Source: Azoarcus sp031555955 (GTDB taxonomy: Bacteria; Pseudomonadota; Gammaproteobacteria; Burkholderiales; Rhodocyclaceae). Taken from it: a DNA stretch of 64,000 nt. Every line of letters begins with the position of its first letter. The first letter of the stretch is position 1. The stretch is from NCBI GenBank assembly GCA_031555955.1, contig JAVBTY010000042.1, positions 62,001 to 126,000 of the forward strand. Reading direction: 5' to 3'. Both the position numbers and the translations under genes were made by a program. The notes beneath the pieces are model-generated. The model had not been told where the DNA came from. It saw only the letters and a program-made list of their open reading frames with translations, and ran no database searches. Below are positions 1 to 8,896 of this stretch, piece after piece.

Positions 1-654
1 GCTCACCGCTGGTGGGATCCAACCTCGGAATTTCGCCCTTTGCATGAAATAAACCCGCTACGGCTCGGCTGGATTGACGCCAAGGCTGATCTGGCGGGCA
101 AATCCATTCTTGATGTCGGATGTGGCGGTGGGCTGCTTTCCGAAGGCATGGCGGCGCGCGGTGGGCGCGTTACAGGCATCGATCTGGGAGAAAAGCCGCT
201 TGGCGTGGCGCGCCTCCATCTTTTTGAAAGTGGTTATGAGGTTGAGTACCTGCTGATGAGCGCCGAAGCGCTTGCGGATGAAAAACCCGGCAGTTTCGAC
301 ATCGTCACCTGCATGGAAATGCTTGAGCACGTTCCGGATCCGGCAAGCACCATCATGGCCTGCGCGAATCTGGTCAAGCCTGGAGGACATGTGTTTTTCT
401 CTACGCTGAACCGTAATCTCAAGTCCTATCTGTTTGCCATCATCGGCGCCGAATATCTGCTGGATCTGGTGCCGCGCGGCACCCATGAATATGAAAAATT
501 CATCAGACCCTCTGAGCTGGCTCGTTATTGCCGTGAAGCCGGGCTGGATTTGGCCGGGCTTGCTGGGTTGCGTTATAACCCCCTGACAAAAAAATATTCA
601 CTCAGCCCAGAAACAGACGTTAATTACATGGTTCACACCATAAAAACGGCCTGA
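1..654 (+). CDS. ubiG: UbiG, ubiquinone 3-O-methyltransferase (5' end cut by window)
   Basis: SAM-dependent O-methyltransferase that performs both O-methylations of ubiquinone synthesis in the cytoplasm. The reading frame is open from base 1, and the residues read there (AHRWWDPTSEFRPLHEINPL) are the conserved UbiG N-terminal block, so only about 15-20 residues lie outside the window; the TTG at base 40 is not the true start. The SAM-binding motif DVGCGGGLLSEG follows, then MEMLEHVPDP and the C-terminal NYMVHTI. The next gene is convergent, so no partner such as gph follows directly. The family call is very secure. Confidence 0.96.
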   Translation, partial: AHRWWDPTSEFRPLHEINPLRLGWIDAKADLAGKSILDVGCGGGLLSEGMAARGGRVTGIDLGEKPLGVARLHLFESGYEVEYLLMSAEALADEKPGSFDIVTCMEMLEHVPDPASTIMACANLVKPGGHVFFSTLNRNLKSYLFAIIGAEYLLDLVPRGTHEYEKFIRPSELARYCREAGLDLAGLAGLRYNPLTKKYSLSPETDVNYMVHTIKTA

Positions 655-695
655 AAAGCAGGAGCGGGCACGCTTTGCGCGGGCTCTGGCAGGAA

Positions 696-1121
696 TCAGG
701 GCAGCCGGAGCAGAATGGTCAGGCTGCCGTCTGCGGCGGTGTCTGGCAGATAGCCGATCATGCCCGGAGTCTCGGCGATCCATTGTTGCGCCTGCTGGAG
801 GTTTGCCGCTTCGCGTGGGGGAAGCGCGCGTCCTGTGAAAACCTGACGTGACCAGTGCGCGCGGATCTGGCTTGGATTTTTCCCGGTTAGCGAGGAGTAG
901 AAGTGGTTTCGTTCCGCTCCGGTGGGCAGGTCGGCAAGCATGACCGGAGTGCCGTCGTCCAGTGTGGTGCGGTGGCCCAGATAAAGCTGCTCTGCTTCCT
1001 TGCGTGAAAGCTTTGCAACGGGCCCGTTGTGCGCGGTAACCAGAACGGTTTCGCCATATGCCACTGGGACATGCAGCAGCAGAAACAGGACCGTCCGGCA
1101 GAGGATGGCGTATCCGTTCAT
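696..1121 (-). CDS. Small PstS-like periplasmic substrate-binding domain protein
   Basis: A 141-residue protein with an N-terminal signal peptide (hydrophobic segment about residues 5-20, likely cleavage after VAYG) and a short phosphate-binding-protein-like fold; the blocks KLSRKEAEQLYLG and FYSSLTGKNPSQIRAHW are typical of PstS-like orphan domains. It is far shorter than a full transport PstS, so it probably senses or binds an anion rather than feeding an ABC transporter. It is the third gene of a minus-strand operon behind a GGDEF/EAL protein and an outer-membrane barrel, 12 bp from the latter. The ligand is not known from sequence. Confidence 0.75.
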   Translation of the reverse strand: MNGYAILCRTVLFLLLHVPVAYGETVLVTAHNGPVAKLSRKEAEQLYLGHRTTLDDGTPVMLADLPTGAERNHFYSSLTGKNPSQIRAHWSRQVFTGRALPPREAANLQQAQQWIAETPGMIGYLPDTAADGSLTILLRLP

Positions 1122-1133
1122 TCCGGTCTGCTT

Positions 1134-2336
1134 TTAGAAGGTAAGGTCAAGCGACAGGCTGAGTACGTTGACCGTTTGTCCGTGCAGATCGGCTGTCAGG
1201 GGATCGGACGGGAAAAATGTGCCTTTGGCATTTGAGTCTGTGCGGACATGCATGAATTCTGTTTTCAGGGCGGCAGTGCTGGAAAAATCCCAGCGCAGCC
1301 CGATTGTGGCGCTATCCTGGGCGAGGTTTCGGGAAGCAAGAAAGGCATTGAAGGCTGCGGCAAGCGCGGGGTAGGGTATCTGCGCCTGGGCGACGGGGCT
1401 GTCTTCTTTCTGTCTGGCGAAAGTCAGGAAGGGGGTGACGGCGCCGAAACGGTGGCCGACGGTGAGATACCAGCCGTGAGCGCTGTTGGCGTAACGGGTA
1501 TTCTGCCGTTTCACGTACTCGCCGATGACGCGCCAGTCACCGTTGTCCCACTGAAAACCGGCGGAATCAAAGCGGGCGTAACCGGAATCGCCGGAAAGCC
1601 TGCTGGTGACGCTGTCGAGCCCTGCGGCATGCAGGGCTCCGGCCAGCAGGCGGAACAGTTCGTCATCCCAGAACAGGGCAATGCGCGCCTGGCCGTGGCC
1701 AAGGTGAATGCTCAGCCCGTCGTACGCCGCGGCAATGTTCAGCCCGAACAGGCCGCGCAGATCGCTGGCGCCATTGTCGTAAAGGGGGATGGAGCTGGAT
1801 CCGGCGTAGGGGTGGAGCTCAAGATCGATCCTGCCGATGCGGGTGCGGTAAAGAAAATCGATGCCATCCAGATCGGCAAACGGGTTGAGTCCGTACACCT
1901 CCACGGGAGGGCGAACCCAGAGATTTGCATAGTTGATGTCGATCGAGTCGGACAGCATGAAAAAAGGGATGCGCATCCTGCCTGCGCGTACGGTCAGTGC
2001 CGGTGTCAGCGTGTGCCCAAGGAAGGCCAGCGTGGGGTGCGGGGTGTAGTCCCCGTGCGGCGTTTCACGGCTGACGATCTGGAGAACGGCGCGGGTTGTG
2101 TCGCCCAGGCGCAGGTTGGCTTGCAGGCCTGCGACGGTGTCGGGGCTGAAGTCGGGGTTTTCATTGCCCGGGTGGTTGATGCCGTCGCGGACAAACCGCA
2201 GGTTGTCGTCTGACACCCAGACGCTGCCAAGCGTGGCGAAACCGGAGAACTGGAGGGGGGATGCCTGGCCGCTGGCAAGTGGCGGCAGAATCGACAGCAT
2301 TAGCGCAAGGAGCAGCCGGAAAAGGGGTGTTTTCAT
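1134..2336 (-). CDS. Outer-membrane beta-barrel (porin-like) protein
   Basis: A 400-residue protein starting MKTPLFRLLLALML with a cleavable signal peptide ending near LASGQA. The mature part is rich in alternating aromatic and polar strands and ends in SLSLDLTF, a C-terminal phenylalanine strand typical of outer-membrane barrels. I chose the ATG at 2336 because it overlaps the stop of the upstream GGDEF/EAL gene (ATGA) and gives a proper signal peptide; a longer frame exists upstream but would lie inside that gene. Its operon mates are a c-di-GMP protein and a PstS-like protein, a set that suggests linked sensing and uptake. The substrate cannot be named. Confidence 0.72.
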   Translation of the reverse strand: MKTPLFRLLLALMLSILPPLASGQASPLQFSGFATLGSVWVSDDNLRFVRDGINHPGNENPDFSPDTVAGLQANLRLGDTTRAVLQIVSRETPHGDYTPHPTLAFLGHTLTPALTVRAGRMRIPFFMLSDSIDINYANLWVRPPVEVYGLNPFADLDGIDFLYRTRIGRIDLELHPYAGSSSIPLYDNGASDLRGLFGLNIAAAYDGLSIHLGHGQARIALFWDDELFRLLAGALHAAGLDSVTSRLSGDSGYARFDSAGFQWDNGDWRVIGEYVKRQNTRYANSAHGWYLTVGHRFGAVTPFLTFARQKEDSPVAQAQIPYPALAAAFNAFLASRNLAQDSATIGLRWDFSSTAALKTEFMHVRTDSNAKGTFFPSDPLTADLHGQTVNVLSLSLDLTF

Positions 2337-4795
2337 GGAATGGCGGTAATCGCTCTGGGTGAGTTGAGCATGGCCCGGGCGAGATCGCGGCTGACCGGGG
2401 GAGAGAACAGATAGCCCTGGCCATAGTCGCAGCCCAGCTGCTGCAGTGTGGTGACCTGGGCTTCGTCGTCGATGCATTCGGCGACGACAACCATTCCAAG
2501 ATCGTGGGCCAGCTCGATGCTGCGCTGTACGGTGGTGCGCAGCCGGACATTTTCGGTGATGGAGTGGACGAAAGATCCATCAAGCTTGAGGATGTCGCAG
2601 GGAATGGTGTGCAGATAACTCAGGGCGGAATAGCCGGTGCCGAAATCGTCGATCAGCACGGTTATGCCTGCTTCACGCAGACGCTGGAGCGTACTGGTGG
2701 CAGGGCCATCGTGCCGGGCAAGCAGGCTTTCGGTGACTTCGAAACGGATTAGCGCGGGCGGCGTGCCGTGGCGGGTGAGGGTTGCAAGCAGTTCATCAGC
2801 GAGGGTTGCGCGGCCCAGCTGCCGGGCGGACAGGTTTACGCTCACGGGCAGGGGGGATTGTCCCTGACTGGTCCAGTAGGCAATGTCCTGGCAGACGCAG
2901 TCGAGAATCTGCATGCCCAGCTCATGGATCAGGTTGAGCGTTTCTGCGAGCGGGATGAATTCGGCGGGAGACAGCAGCCCCCGCAGCGGGTGGCGCCAGT
3001 ATGCGAGGGCTTCAAAGCTGGTCGGGAGCCAGTCTGCCAGGGAGACAATGGGCTGGTAGTGCGCGCTCAGGGTGCGTTGCTGCAGTGCGGCGCGCAATTC
3101 GGTTTCCAGTTGCAATATGTGGAGCGTCTGGGTGTGCATTGATGCATGGAAAACCGCGACGGGCAGGGTGTCGGCGTAACGGGCCTTGTGCAGGGCATTG
3201 TCCGCATCGCGCAGCAGGGTTTCAGCATCAATGTTTTCGCTGTCGTTGAACGCGACGCCAACGCGGGCTCTCGGGTGCAGCGTCTGTCTTGCGGACTGCA
3301 CGGAAAAGCCGGGGAAATCCACCAGTGTTTCGGCAAAACGTAGCGCCTCGGCGGAATCTTCGAGATCGTTGAGAAGCAGGGCGAACTGGTCGCCGCCAAC
3401 GCGCGCGGCAATATCTCCTTCGCGGATTGATGCGGAGATATGGCGGGCGATCAGGCGCAGCAGGGCATCGCCGACGGCATGCCCATAGCTGTCGTTAACA
3501 AGGCTGAAACGCTCCAGATTGATGGCGAGAACGGCAAAGCGGTAGCCGGGATCGCGTCGTTGCTGGCCCAGCGCACGGCGGACGTGCTCAATAAACAGCG
3601 CCCGGTTCGGCAGTCCGGTAAGCCCGTCGTGCAGGGCGTCGTGCAGCAGCTGGTGTTCGGCCTGTTTGCGCAGGTCGATGTCGCTGATCGAGCCGGCCAT
3701 TCTCGTTGCGCGACCGTCTGGCCCATGCCGCGCCACTCCCCGTGTAACGATCCAGCGATAGCTGCCGTCGGGTAGCCGGACACGGTGTTCAGCAAAAAAA
3801 CGCAGGCTGTTGCCCTTGAGGTGCTCGCGCATCAGCTGGCGGTGGGCGGGGGCATCGTCCGGATGCAGGAGGCTGGAAAAGTCACTCGATATCAGGGGAT
3901 ATTCGTCCTGATTCCGTCCGAGAATTTCGTAAAAGCGGTCCGAATAGTAAATGGCGCCGCTGACGATATCCCAGTCCCAGAGGCCGTCGTTGGCGCCCTG
4001 CAGCGCGAGTGCGTAACGTTCCTCGCTGATGGCGAGGCGGCTGGCGGTTTCCTGCAACTCGCCAATGCGCGCCTGCAGTGTTTCCGCCATGACGTTGAAG
4101 TGGCGGGAAAGGTGGGCGAGCTCGTCGTCGCCCCTGGCGGGCAGGCGGTGATCCAGGTGGCCTTCGGCGATGGCCTTGCTTCCGGCAAGCAGGCGGCTGA
4201 GGTTATGCGTCAGAAGATAGCCAATGCCCGACAGCAGCACGAAGGTCAGGATGATCTCCGCCAGCGCGATCAGCGCCCCCTGTTCAATGATGGCGCGGCG
4301 CGCCGCCGACAGTACGGAGGCCGAAACGCCAAACTGGAAAAAACCGACTTCGTTGCGTGGCAGCAGAAGCGGCCGACGAACGTGGATGATGTCTGTGCCG
4401 GAAAATGTGTTCCGGTCCCGGGCCAGCGATTCCGTCGCTGGCGGCAGCGTGGTGATCTCCGGCAGACCGGCGCTAACCAGTAACTGCCCGCCCGGTCTGC
4501 TGACGCGTACATAGACCAGCCCCTCATCCACGCCAGCGAGCAGTTCGCCCAGAACGTCCTGCATCTGCGGATAGCGCTCCTGCTCGCCATATGTGGTTGC
4601 CATGGCGTGCAGCATGCTGGCGTTGTGGTCGATCAGGGTGGTGAGGCTGGCGAAGGTCGCGTCGTTCATCAGCCGGACGCTGTTGGCCAGCAGCAGGGTG
4701 AGCAGAACAACCTGCACCACGGTGCTCGCCAGCAGCAGGCGGGCCCTGATTGAGGCGGGACGGATGAACAGACGCACGAACCGGTTCCGTAACAA
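2333..4795 (-). CDS. Membrane c-di-GMP protein: HAMP-PAS-GGDEF(degenerate)-EAL
   Basis: An 820-residue inner-membrane signalling protein. TM helices lie near residues 17-38 and 172-195 and enclose a periplasmic sensor region of about 130 residues; then come HAMP, PAS/PAC (NDGLWDWDIVSG), GGDEF and EAL domains. The cyclase signature reads RVGGDQFALLL: the catalytic Glu of GGDEF is Gln, so cyclase activity is probably lost. The EAL side keeps FEALAYW, NLSARQL, FEVTES, IDDFGTGYSALSYL and QGYLFS, so c-di-GMP phosphodiesterase activity is likely. It leads an operon with a beta-barrel and a PstS-like periplasmic protein, and the latter may feed its periplasmic domain a signal (inference). Confidence 0.9.
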   Translation of the reverse strand: MLRNRFVRLFIRPASIRARLLLASTVVQVVLLTLLLANSVRLMNDATFASLTTLIDHNASMLHAMATTYGEQERYPQMQDVLGELLAGVDEGLVYVRVSRPGGQLLVSAGLPEITTLPPATESLARDRNTFSGTDIIHVRRPLLLPRNEVGFFQFGVSASVLSAARRAIIEQGALIALAEIILTFVLLSGIGYLLTHNLSRLLAGSKAIAEGHLDHRLPARGDDELAHLSRHFNVMAETLQARIGELQETASRLAISEERYALALQGANDGLWDWDIVSGAIYYSDRFYEILGRNQDEYPLISSDFSSLLHPDDAPAHRQLMREHLKGNSLRFFAEHRVRLPDGSYRWIVTRGVARHGPDGRATRMAGSISDIDLRKQAEHQLLHDALHDGLTGLPNRALFIEHVRRALGQQRRDPGYRFAVLAINLERFSLVNDSYGHAVGDALLRLIARHISASIREGDIAARVGGDQFALLLNDLEDSAEALRFAETLVDFPGFSVQSARQTLHPRARVGVAFNDSENIDAETLLRDADNALHKARYADTLPVAVFHASMHTQTLHILQLETELRAALQQRTLSAHYQPIVSLADWLPTSFEALAYWRHPLRGLLSPAEFIPLAETLNLIHELGMQILDCVCQDIAYWTSQGQSPLPVSVNLSARQLGRATLADELLATLTRHGTPPALIRFEVTESLLARHDGPATSTLQRLREAGITVLIDDFGTGYSALSYLHTIPCDILKLDGSFVHSITENVRLRTTVQRSIELAHDLGMVVVAECIDDEAQVTTLQQLGCDYGQGYLFSPPVSRDLARAMLNSPRAITAIP

Positions 4796-4887
4796 TGCCA
4801 GGGAGTCTATGGGCTGCGGTCCGGCATGGTAAACCGCAAACGTACTGTCACGATGTACTTACGGTAGAGCGTGACATTGACTTTTTG

Positions 4888-6270
4888 TTACCTGCGGCCT
4901 TGCCGCCGGACGCCGGTGGAGGCGTCGATATGGCCTTCGCTGGCGAAAGCCTCGATATTCGTTTCGATGTGTTCGGGGTCGTACAGGTAATTGACCATGA
5001 TGCCCCACGACTGGGCGAACCCCTTTTCCGATGTGTCGGCCAGCCAGTTAAGTCGCTCGATACGGGCGCCGTTGCCGAGATGAAAGCGTGCGACTGGATC
5101 GGCGGGACGTCCGTCGCGGCTGGCGTGCAGCAGATAATGCGCCGCGACGCGCAGCAGGGGGTCGCGCAGTGCGCGGGCGAGCGCGTCGTCGGCGCGCCAG
5201 CTGTCGTTGCCTTCCAGTAACGCCCGCAGGCGTGGCGAATCCGGCCCGGTTACTCCAGCTGCGGCCAGGCGCTTCCAGTCTGTTGCGGTAATCGCCGCGG
5301 CCAGTTCGGCCGGGCTGCGGGTTGCCCAGCGCACAAGTCCCGGGATGGGGGAGAGCGTGGCGAAGCGGCGCAGTTTCGGAAAGTCGCGCTGCAGATCCTC
5401 GATGACGCGCTTCAGCAGGAAATGGCCGAAAGAAACGCCGCGCAAACCGGTCTGGGTGTTGCTGATGGAATAGAAAATCGCGGTGTTGGCGCGGCTTGCG
5501 TCCGATACCGGCGCGCTTTCGTCCAGCAGTTTCTGAACGTTGTCCGCAAGATCTTCGAGTAGCGCGACCTCGACGAAAATCAGCGGTTCCAGCGGCATGC
5601 GCGGGTGGAAAAAAGCGTAGCAGCGGCGGTCCGAATCGAGCCGGTTTTTCAGGTCGGTCCACGAGCGGATTTCATGTACGGCCTCGTACTGCACCAGTTT
5701 TTCCAGCAGCACGGCCGGCGAGTGCCAGGTGAGGCGCGACAGCTCAAGAAAGCCAACGTCGAACCAGGCGGACAGACGCCCTTCCAGCTCACGGTCCAGC
5801 GGTTCGAGCAGTGGGTCTGCGGCGACGTAGCGCAGCAGATCGGTGCGCAGGTCGACGAGAAATTTCACCCCCTGCGGGATGGCGTTGAACTGGGTCAGGA
5901 TACGGATGCGGCGCGAACGCATCGCGCCGCGCAACGCGGCTTCCGCATCCCACTGGCGGTCGCTGCCGACGGCGTCCTGGTATGTTTTATGGGCGGCGGC
6001 GACTTTTGCCGGATTGGGCCCGTATTCAAGCGCGATCAGACGCAAAAAGGCATGTCGGCCCGCATCATCCAGATGTAGATAGGTTTCCGCCAGACGCGCG
6101 GCGCGCTGCCGTGCCGAAACTTCGCCGCCGCGCTCCTCGGCGCACTCCTGCAACTGCTGGCGCATGCGTGCGAGTACCTTTGCGGAGGGCTCGCGGTTTT
6201 TCTGCGTTGCGCCCGCGACCATTGCGCGCATGCGGGAAATGCCTCTGGAAACCAGTCCGGCAGGGGGCAT
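4888..6270 (-). CDS. Malonyl-CoA decarboxylase
   Basis: Converts malonyl-CoA to acetyl-CoA and CO2. The 460-residue length fits the bacterial MatA/MCD family. Family blocks seen are MRSRRIRILTQFNAIPQG, FVEVALLEDLADNVQ, AIFYSISNTQTGLRGVSFG (around the proposed catalytic Ser) and PVARFHLGNGARIERLNW (with the conserved His). The first 20-30 residues are weakly conserved, so a later Met (for example residue 14) could be the start. No malonate transporter or malonyl-CoA synthetase lies beside it, so a housekeeping role in adjusting malonyl-CoA, or in catabolism via malonyl-CoA, is possible. The family call is secure; the physiology is not. Confidence 0.9.
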   Translation of the reverse strand: MPPAGLVSRGISRMRAMVAGATQKNREPSAKVLARMRQQLQECAEERGGEVSARQRAARLAETYLHLDDAGRHAFLRLIALEYGPNPAKVAAAHKTYQDAVGSDRQWDAEAALRGAMRSRRIRILTQFNAIPQGVKFLVDLRTDLLRYVAADPLLEPLDRELEGRLSAWFDVGFLELSRLTWHSPAVLLEKLVQYEAVHEIRSWTDLKNRLDSDRRCYAFFHPRMPLEPLIFVEVALLEDLADNVQKLLDESAPVSDASRANTAIFYSISNTQTGLRGVSFGHFLLKRVIEDLQRDFPKLRRFATLSPIPGLVRWATRSPAELAAAITATDWKRLAAAGVTGPDSPRLRALLEGNDSWRADDALARALRDPLLRVAAHYLLHASRDGRPADPVARFHLGNGARIERLNWLADTSEKGFAQSWGIMVNYLYDPEHIETNIEAFASEGHIDASTGVRRQGRR

Positions 6271-6388
6271 GGCCGCTCTCCTGTTACAAACGGAAAATCC
6301 CCGCGATCATAGCGTGGGCAGGAGGCGATATTTTTCTGGAGGTGGTTTTGGCGCGGCGAACGTGGTATCCGTGCCCGGGTGTGCGGTA

Positions 6389-7168
6389 TTACCTTGCGCG
6401 CAGCAGCAGGGCGACGCCGATGATGGCCATCGGTACGCATAGCCACTGCGCGGTCGTCAGCCCCAGCGATAGCGTGCCGAAGATACCGGGGTCTGGCGTG
6501 CGGAAAAACTCGGCGGCGAAGCGCAGCACGCCATAGCCGAGCAGAAATACCGCCGACACCGCGCGAAGCGGGCGCGGGTGCGCTGCGTACAGCCATACGA
6601 TGACGAACAGCAGCAGCCCCTCGCCAGCCGCCTGATAGAGCTGCGACGGATGGCGGGGCAGGGCGTCCACCCACGGGAAAACCATCGCCCACGGCAGATC
6701 CGGGCTCGCCACGCGGCCCCACAGTTCGCCGTTGATGAAATTGCCGATACGCCCGGCGGCAAGGCCGAGCGGCACCATGGGTGCGATGAAATCGGTGACC
6801 TGCCAGAAACTTCTGCCATGGCGTCGGCCATACAGCCACATGGCCGCGAGCACGCCGAGAAAGCCACCGTGGAAGCTCATGCCGCCTTTCCAGACGGCGA
6901 GGATTTCCGCCGGATGCGACAGGTAATACCCGGGCTGGAAGAACAGCGCCTCGCCCAGTCGCCCGCCAAGAATGACGCCGAAGATGCCGTAAAACAGCAG
7001 ATCGTCGATCGCCTGTGGCGTCCAGCCGGATTCCGGGCGGCGGCGCGCGTGGATGCGGCCGAAAACGATGAAAAGCAGGAACGCGGCCAGATACATCAGC
7101 CCGTACCAGCGTACCGCCAGCGGGCCGATGGCAAGCGCGACCGGATCGAACTGTGGATGGGTCAGCAT
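6389..7168 (-). CDS. lgt: Lgt, prolipoprotein diacylglyceryl transferase
   Basis: Inner-membrane enzyme that moves diacylglycerol from phosphatidylglycerol to the lipobox cysteine of prolipoproteins. It has 259 residues and about seven membrane segments; the Lgt signature GRIGNFINGELWGR is present, as are MSFHGGFLGVL (catalytic His region) and the N-terminal VRWYGLMYLAAF. Start at MLTHPQFDP is typical. The next upstream gene on the same strand, YceH-family, ends about 30 bp away, so the two may be cotranscribed. One likely lipoprotein substrate in this window is the barnase-type RNase at 44178-44615. Confidence 0.96.
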   Translation of the reverse strand: MLTHPQFDPVALAIGPLAVRWYGLMYLAAFLLFIVFGRIHARRRPESGWTPQAIDDLLFYGIFGVILGGRLGEALFFQPGYYLSHPAEILAVWKGGMSFHGGFLGVLAAMWLYGRRHGRSFWQVTDFIAPMVPLGLAAGRIGNFINGELWGRVASPDLPWAMVFPWVDALPRHPSQLYQAAGEGLLLFVIVWLYAAHPRPLRAVSAVFLLGYGVLRFAAEFFRTPDPGIFGTLSLGLTTAQWLCVPMAIIGVALLLRAR

Positions 7169-7198
7169 GGGCGGGTGGGAGTCATGGCGCGTATCCGT

Positions 7199-7879
7199 TC
7201 AGTCGAACTGGTTGCGGAAAGCGTCGAACTCGCGCCTGAGAGTGTCCAGTTCGTCGCGCAGGTGGCGCACCTCCTCTTCCAGTTCCGCCGTTCTGCCGCG
7301 GCCCGCTGGCGCCGCGCCGCTGCCTGGCGCCGCATCCATGGCCGCCTGCAGCGCGGCATCGCCGCCGAGCAGGTGTATGTGGCGGGTTTCCTTGGTTCCG
7401 GGGGGGCGCGGTAGCGCGGTCGCCAGAGGTGGATGCTTTTCCCCGAGGTGTTCGAGAATTGTCTCGATTTCGGCAATGTCATCGAAACGGTGCAGACGCT
7501 CGCTGCGCTGGCGGATTTCCCCCGCCGTCTGCGCGCCGCGCAGCAGCAGGATGGCGAGCACCGCCTGCTCGGGGGGGGGCAGGGAATGACGCAGCCGGAT
7601 CTGGTGCTCGTATTTCGCCACGCGTGCGCTGGCCTGGTCGCGGCGGGTGACGAGCCGCTGCGCGATGAGTGAGTCGACGGCGGCCTGCACATCGCTTTCT
7701 GACAGGTTCATGACAGGCTCGCGCGCGGTGAGCTGGTTGCTGCCGGTGACGAGGGCGTTGATCGAGAGCGGATAAATGTCGGGCGTGATGAAGGCTTTTT
7801 CGATCAGCACGCCGAGCACGCGGAGTTCCGCCGGGGTGAGCGTGTAAGCCGTTTCAGTGGGGGAGGAGGTGCGGTCCAT
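7199..7879 (-). CDS. YceH family protein (DUF480)
   Basis: A 226-residue protein of the YceH/DUF480 family, two winged-helix domains of unknown function. The N-terminal family block TLTPAELRVLGVLIEKAF and the segment YPLSINALVTGSNQL are clear, followed by VMNLSESDVQAAVDSL and a C-terminal coiled-coil stretch (RTAELEEEVRHLRDELDTLR). I chose the ATG at 7879 because the family usually starts shortly before the TLTPxE block; an in-frame extension to 7978 is possible but unlike the family. No strong Shine-Dalgarno is visible. A role in DNA binding is inferred from the fold only. Confidence 0.88.
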   Translation of the reverse strand: MDRTSSPTETAYTLTPAELRVLGVLIEKAFITPDIYPLSINALVTGSNQLTAREPVMNLSESDVQAAVDSLIAQRLVTRRDQASARVAKYEHQIRLRHSLPPPEQAVLAILLLRGAQTAGEIRQRSERLHRFDDIAEIETILEHLGEKHPPLATALPRPPGTKETRHIHLLGGDAALQAAMDAAPGSGAAPAGRGRTAELEEEVRHLRDELDTLRREFDAFRNQFD

Positions 7880-8047
7880 GCCGGATCCGGGGAGTGCGAA
7901 ACCGGCAATGATAAAGGCTTGCGCACCGCCGTGTCTGGCAAAGATGCGGAGGATCCGGCCTGGGATGCCTGGTTTCATGGCGTCCCGGCTGCGTCTTTAC
8001 ATTCCGGATGTTTTGCAGCGCGCGCCCCGCCGGGCGGGACGGTTTTT

Positions 8048-8896
8048 TTACTGGGCGCGCAGCAGCGCCAGTACCGGCGCGGTGTCCGGGCGGATACCGC
8101 GCCACAGGGTGAAGCTTTCCGCGGCCTGTTCTATCAGCATGCCAAGGCCGTCTGCGGTGCGGGCGGCGCCGTCGGCGCGGGCGGCGGCGAGGAAGGGGGT
8201 AAGGGTGTCGCCGTACATCATGTCGTAGGCGAGTGCGCCTTCGGCGTAGAGCGCGGGAGGGAGCGGCAGGGGTTGGCCGGAGAGGCTGACGGCGGTGGCG
8301 TTGATGACGATGTCGAAATGCAGCCCGGCGAGCGCGGCGAAGGCGCGGCTGTCGACAGGTACACGGGTGGTGGCAGCGAATGCGGCGGCGAGGGCGGCGG
8401 CCTTGGTTTCGTCACGGTTGGTGATGGTGAGCGCGGCCGGTGCGCACGCCAGTAACGGGGCGAGGACGCCGCGCGCCGCGCCGCCTGCGCCGAGCAGCAG
8501 GATGCGGCGGTCTTGCAGCGGGCAGGCGAGGCGGGTTTCGATGTCGCGCACGAGCCCCGCGCCGTCGGTGTTGTCGCCGAGAACGCCGTCGTCGCAGAAC
8601 ACCAGCGTGTTGACCGCGCCTGCCGCCCGGGCGCGCGGAGTAAGGCGGTCTGCGAGGGCGTGGGCTTCGAGCTTGAATGGCAGGGTGACGTTCATGCCGC
8701 GCCCGCCTGCGGCGCGAAAGGCGGCGACGGCGGCGGTGAAACCGTCAGGCGGTGCGAGGAGCGCTTCGTAAGTCATCGCCTGGCCGGTCTGCGCGGCGAA
8801 GGCGGCGTGGATCTGCGGCGATCTGCTGTGGGCGATGGGGTTGCCGATGACGGCGTAATGGTCTGCGGCGGGCATCTTTGCAGGGGCGCGTCTCAA
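8048..8896 (-). CDS. aroE: Shikimate dehydrogenase AroE
   Basis: NADPH-dependent reduction of 3-dehydroshikimate to shikimate in aromatic amino acid synthesis. It has 282 residues with IGNPIAHSRSPQIHAAF (substrate site), NVTLPFK (catalytic Lys), DNTDGAGLV (catalytic Asp) and GAGGAARGVL (NADP loop). The start at 8896 overlaps the stop of the upstream tonB-like gene by 4 bp; an internal ATG at 8875 (MPAADHYAVIG) is an alternative closer to the usual N-terminus. The order RNase II-like/tonB-like/aroE is common in betaproteobacteria. Confidence 0.96.
   Translation of the reverse strand: MRRAPAKMPAADHYAVIGNPIAHSRSPQIHAAFAAQTGQAMTYEALLAPPDGFTAAVAAFRAAGGRGMNVTLPFKLEAHALADRLTPRARAAGAVNTLVFCDDGVLGDNTDGAGLVRDIETRLACPLQDRRILLLGAGGAARGVLAPLLACAPAALTITNRDETKAAALAAAFAATTRVPVDSRAFAALAGLHFDIVINATAVSLSGQPLPLPPALYAEGALAYDMMYGDTLTPFLAAARADGAARTADGLGMLIEQAAESFTLWRGIRPDTAPVLALLRAQ

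Noticed and set aside
8020..8049. GC hairpin followed by a T run before aroE's end
   Set aside because: The T run is on the plus strand while both flanking genes are on the minus strand, and the stem is only about four pairs.
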